DNA of 64,000 nt from Paramarasmius palmivorus. Lineage: Eukaryota > Basidiomycota > Agaricomycetes > Agaricales > Marasmiaceae. The DNA lies in the NCBI GenBank assembly GCA_037176845.1, contig JAYKXP010000009.1, positions 971,184-1,035,183 on the forward strand, given 5' to 3'. Shown in pieces: positions 60,516 to 64,000 of the stretch. Every line of letters begins with the position of its first letter. Within the stretch, counting starts at the first letter, position 1. Made by a program: the position numbers and the translations under genes. The notes beneath the pieces were generated by a model. It had not been told where the DNA came from. It worked only from the letters and a program-made list of their open reading frames with translations, and ran no database searches.

Positions 60516-60719
60516 GGACTGTGACCATCATAGTCACAGTCCTCGGACATCGTTCGGACCCGTGAACCTGAGTCTAGACTCAGGTCCACGGGTTGTAACC
60601 TTCATTGCAGTATCGTCAACGACGATTACTGCACTGATGACCCATTACTCGAGGATAAGTCCATAGACTTATCCTCGAGTACCCAAGTCACATCCCTTCG
60701 TCGTAGACAAAGGGATGTG
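60516..60719. repeat. Five further stems after cassette 1
   Basis: GGACTGTGAC (60516-60542), CCCGTG-A-ACCTGAGTCT with no loop and one mismatch (60559-60592), TGCAGTA-TCGTC (60606-60633), ACTCGAGGATAAGTC (60647-60680) and CACATCCCTT with TCGTCGTAGAC in its loop (60689-60719). Comparable stems follow in the same order at 62584-62761. Confidence 0.9.
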
Positions 60720-60751
60720 GCTTAGGTTTACCGGTCCGACACGGAAATGAA

Positions 60752-60872
60752 CTGTAACCCTACCATTAGGGTTACAGTAGTTTTGCCGGTCAGACCGGCA
60801 TAGAGGCTGCGCGAGGGCCTTTTCTCACGCGGCCTCTCTTGACTTCTGACCGTCACCATCGTCTACAACGAT
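60752..60872. repeat. Hairpin cassette 2
   Basis: CTGTAACCCTA (60752-60776), TGCCGGTC-A-GACCGGCA (60784-60800), an imperfect AGAGGC stem (60801-60838) and CCATCGTC-TAC-AACGATGG (about 60855-60873). A GT-rich donor-like site follows at once. Confidence 0.85.
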
Positions 60873-61914
60873 GGCACAAAAGGTATGGTTTCTTTCCTTT
60901 CTTCATCAATAACTTCTAATTTGTGGCTACAGGGCTACCTACTTGAACTAGGAGGAAGAAAAGTTGGGGAAGAAGGGAGAATGAGAAAGGTAATGGGTAA
61001 CAAGGTGCGTGTCCATTGACTCTTTCCTGGCGTTATCTTACCTTTAATTTTTCTTCGACAGCTTAGATTTCATTCTTTTTATCAATTTTTCCTTTCACTT
61101 CGCCGTCACCGCCGACTTCTCGCTGGAAGACAGCACAACAATGTCGACCGAAAACCACCCAACACGCAAACCGCCACCTCCGTCCCAACAAACGATCCCG
61201 CGACTACATATGTAGGTCGAAGCATCGCATTTTGGGTCACAAATGGCGAACACAGCATGCAGGAAGAACGTCGGCATCATCCCCACGTCGAAATAGCCAC
61301 CGCGCAGACCCGCACCCCCATCCCCTCTTGCCAGACCCCAATAGCCAACATGCCAGCTCCTCATTAGCCTCTGCATACGCACGGAGTGATGATTTCATCG
61401 CTACCGTCGTACCAGAGGCTATTGCGAGGCCTCTGGATTCCGGTCGAAGGGAGAAGGCAAAGGTGGTGACGGATGCTGCGGTCCACGACGATGAGGTCTA
61501 GCGTCTCCGCTGACATCAAAATCGTGTTCAGCAGCATCAAAAACCCCAGTACCGTGAACATGGGGTCTACGTTCGTGCCCGTTACCCTCGAACGATGTGA
61601 CTTTGTGTCGCATCGACTCTGGGCCACTCACACGCACTTCAGGGTACGTGTTTTCTCGTTTCTATAGAGAACTATCATTTATTGATTTACATTAGGCTAC
61701 TCTACACATGAAATCCAGGGTACGAGTATGAGCAAGGATAGGAAAATACGGAATGGGGCAGTACAAGGTGCGTGCTGAGGTTTACTTGTTTGAATTGTTC
61801 TGCTGATAGTCTATTCTTACATATATAGCTTCTCACACACCATAACTACCACCTCAACACCTTCGCCACGTCAAATTTGCCGCCGCCGCCACCGAAACCA
61901 CGATCCTCGAGAAC

Positions 61915-62030
61915 ACAAGGCACATTGGTTTCAATGTGCCTTGTTTCGCCGGACTGACCAGCATTCAGAGGAAGCGTGTGACAAGATTCCACGCTGCCTC
62001 TTCATACCCAACCACCATCGTCAACAACGA
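61915..62030. repeat. Hairpin cassette 3, partly decayed
   Basis: ACAAGGCACATTG with a perfect right arm (61915-61944), then degenerate GCCGG and AGAGG-A-AGCGTG stems and an ACCATCGTCAACAACGACG tip. Confidence 0.8.
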
Positions 62031-62535
62031 CGACAGCGCGCAAGGTACATTTTCGCTGATATCCCTTCAGCTATTAGTACTAACTATTTACTCTAGCATT
62101 ATATAATACTATCTACATGCCTCAGAAGGCAGGGACGACGAAGAAGGGGGAGAACAGGTAGACGTCTTATTGAGGTACCAGGTGTGTGTCCGTTCCTTTT
62201 TTTTCTTGCCTTTTCTCACTTCAAAAACTGTCGGATAGGTTATATATAGTCTTTGTTTCACCCCATCCCATGCGCAAATCACCGCAGCCATCCCATACTC
62301 ACTCAACAAGTACCAACAACGATCCCTCCGGCGCCGTCTCTCTTACCTCTTACTACCACCACCGTCACGACGACCGATCGCACACAGGTACTTTCAGCTT
62401 ACTTTCTTCCATTCACAATTTCTAATTTTCTATTACAGGATTTTTAAGGGGAACTTACTTTGAAATCGTCAGCGACGATTGTAGAGGCAAGAGGAAAAGA
62501 GCGGATGTGACTGAGGTCACATCCTGAGCCAGAAG

Positions 62536-62826
62536 TAAAGCATTCGTCACGGACGAATGCTTTATTTCCGGTTGCTCAGACTTGTGCACCCGAGTCTAGT
62601 GCCTGAGTCTGGACTCGGGTGCACTGGAACCATAATTGCAGCGTCGACGAAGCTGCAATTAATGGTTCCCCTCTCGAGGATAAGTGTGTTCATACACGAC
62701 TTATCCTCGAGAACCCAAGGGACATCCCTTCGTCGCGGATGAAGGTACGATGAAGGGATGTGCCCCAAGTTTGCCGGTCAGACCGGCATTGAGAGGCAGC
62801 GTGAGTCCGTTCTCACGCTGCCTCTC
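62536..62826. repeat. Hairpin cassette 4: seven consecutive stems
   Basis: TAAAGCATTCGTC-ACG (62536-62564), GTGCACCCGAGTC (62584-62624), GGAACCATAATTGCAGC with a one-base bulge (62626-62669), CTCGAGGATAAGT (62673-62711), GACATCCCTTC (about 62721-62763), TGCCGGTC-A (62772-62788), GAGAGGCAGCGTGAG with 15-base perfect arms (62791-62826). Confidence 0.95.
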
Positions 62827-63358
62827 ATAACCTCAAACCACCATCATCGACATCGTCTCCGACGATGGAACGAAAGGTAACGGGTAAGTTATCTTTCCTT
62901 TATACAGCATATCTAACTTATCTTTATAGGAGTCTCTATGGGAACTAGGAGCACGGTTGGGCGTCGAGGAAGGATGGAGAACGGTCGAGGTAACAGGTGC
63001 AAGGTGCGTGGTCGTCATCTATTTTTCTTCTGGTTTCTTATTTTGGTTTCTTCTTTGCAGGCTATATCCTTTCCATATACCACCTACATCCCGATACCCA
63101 CCACTACCAACGGGTCTCGAGAAACACCCAGCAATATCCAACATCCACATCTCCAAAGCCCGCGGACACCGAAAACAGCTTCAAGAAACGATCCCAGATC
63201 TACCTCAACTCGTTTTGCGGTAGCGTTTTGGGTCGTTCGGTATGACTACGCCGTCGGCGCCGAATGCCAGCACCGCCGATACCTCAATCTCGCGAACACC
63301 ATCCTTCATACCCCTTTCCCTCTACCTACGACTCCAGGTCAACATTCCAGGCAGTACT

Positions 63359-63415
63359 TAGCGTCTGGGTATGAACACCACAATGTTTTCATTGTTCGTG
63401 TAGTCCCAGACGCTA
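63359..63415. repeat. TAGCGTCTGGG hairpin, covarying form
   Basis: TAGCGTCTGGG pairs with CCCAGACGCTA. The four related hairpins have AGCCTCTG and CAGAGGCT, so a C:G pair has become G:C in both arms. Confidence 0.9.
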
Positions 63416-63446
63416 CGGGAAAGCCTGGGGGATCTCGAGTGAAGGT

Positions 63447-63705
63447 GTGCACCCGAGTCTAGTCCTAGGCATAGACACGGGTGCAGTGGTCATTCATTAT
63501 AGCGTCGATGACGCTGTGACGGAGAGTTACAGACTCGAAGGCAAGTGTATTTGGTACATTTACCCTCGAGTACCCAAGTCTCATCCCTTCGTCATGGACA
63601 AAGGGATATGACTGTCGGGTTTGCCGGTCAGACCGGCGTTGAGAGGCAGCGTGGTCTTTTCACACGCTGTCTCTCTTGTCCTCCAACCATCATCGTCCGC
63701 GACGA
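63447..63705. repeat. Hairpin cassette 5, partly degenerate
   Basis: A GTGCACCCGAGTC stem with one mismatch, TAGCGTCGATGACGCT, a reduced CTCGAG element, CATCCCTTCGTCATGGACAAAGGGAT, TTTGCCGGTC-A-GACCGGC and GAGAGGCAGCGTG with one mismatch, ending at CATCATCGTCCGCGACGA. Confidence 0.85.
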
Positions 63706-64000
63706 AACCAAGGTGCCAAAGGCCAGTTCTTTTTTACTCTTCTTTTATCTATCAATACTTACTTATTAACAAGGTTCTATTTACTTTGAATAGGAGAGGG
63801 TGAACGTCGGAGAAGAAGGAAAAATAAATGAGGTCGCGGATACAAGGTGCGTGCCTGTTGAACTGTCCTTACATTCTTTTTTTTTAGTTTCTTTTTACAG
63901 ATTAAGTTGGACATCTTACGTCGATCTTTCTGACACGTCTAACCCGCCGTCACCAGTCCCTGCTCGGTACCTCGCCTCCTACGTGAACATGAGAAGACTA

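Larger units (their letters stand above)
56673..63960. repeat. Hairpin array: dozens of inverted repeats with TTCGTC-N3-GACGAA tips
   Basis: This 7.3-kb region has no convincing gene. It is packed with near-perfect inverted repeats, arms 9-27 bases, loops 0-50 bases. More than 30 sites match or approximate TTCGTC-N3-GACGAA, often as the tip of a longer stem (for example at 57341, 58381, 58896, 59091, 59173, 62543). Stems recur in the same order several times: GGATGTGAC, TGTAACCCTA, GCCGGTC, GAGAGGCAGC, CCACCATCGTCG, then ACCTGAGTC or ACCCGAGTC, CTCGAGGATAAG and CACATCCCTTCGTCG. Arms of the same stem differ between copies in a paired way. The array continues to the right edge. I know no described fungal element with these properties. 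Confidence 0.85.

Noticed and set aside
62938..63462. 174-codon open frame as a gene
   Set aside because: It runs through a donor-like site, a pyrimidine tract and the TAGCGTCTGGG hairpin, has low-complexity basic sequence, and its counterpart near 61.1 kb is not open in the same frame.
56673..63960. CRISPR array
   Set aside because: Stems differ from each other, there is no constant repeat with unique spacers, no cas genes, and the gene structure is eukaryotic.
1..64000. tRNA or rRNA genes
   Set aside because: I looked for T-loop GTTCGA-type boxes with matching acceptor stems and found none I could support by eye.

Overview
The window looks like nuclear DNA of a basidiomycete fungus, most likely an Agaricomycete. 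The genes are cut by many very short introns (about 43-60 bases, GT-AG with two likely GC-AG). The recognisable families are typical of mushroom-forming fungi: DUF6534-type membrane proteins, seven-helix-like membrane proteins, single-pass proteins with a secreted N-terminus and PPxY tail, BTB and F-box proteins, a NACHT-type STAND protein and an M35 deuterolysin-like protease. There are no bacterial operons or ribosome binding sites. All exon joins below were made by eye from splice consensus, frame and comparison between paralogues.

Layout: 0-1 kb, 3' part of a multi-pass membrane protein gene cut by the window edge. 1.9-8.8 kb, two direct DUF6534-like genes flanking a minus-strand single-pass membrane protein gene. 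9.5-11 kb, M35 metalloprotease (minus), joined exactly to 369 codons. 15.0-17.4 kb, two convergent single-pass membrane protein genes. 18.7-19.8 kb, BTB gene (minus, 279 codons). 20.8-23.0 kb, large membrane protein gene. 23.1-24.4 kb, broken F-box gene (minus). 25.9-26.9 kb, second BTB gene (plus, 307 codons). 27.6-29.6 kb, an uncharacterised Agaricomycete gene. 30.1-31.5 kb, seven-helix-like membrane gene. 31.5-38.8 kb, gene-poor with decayed coding relics. 38.8-40.6 kb, full-length paralogue of the first gene (587 codons). 41-48.5 kb, mostly unresolved, with a weak secreted-protein candidate and a weak minus-strand gene. 48.5-51.5 kb, an 886-residue NACHT STAND gene. 51.5-56.6 kb, unresolved with one more relic.

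The most unusual part is 56.67-63.95 kb. It has no convincing protein gene and is built of dozens of near-perfect inverted repeats (arms 9-27 bases). Many carry a small palindrome TTCGTC-N3-GACGAA at the tip. The hairpins recur in ordered cassettes, and between copies both arms often change together (C:G to T:A, C:G to G:C, G:C to A:T), so pairing is kept while sequence drifts. Intron-like boundaries follow each cassette, which would fit a spliced, highly structured non-coding transcript; palindrome homogenisation during replication or repair is the main alternative.

The genes do not form one pathway. Secreted protease, surface proteins with possible ubiquitin-ligase recruitment tails, BTB/F-box proteins and a STAND receptor are all fast-evolving accessory families, and the window is best read as an accessory, duplication-rich region.
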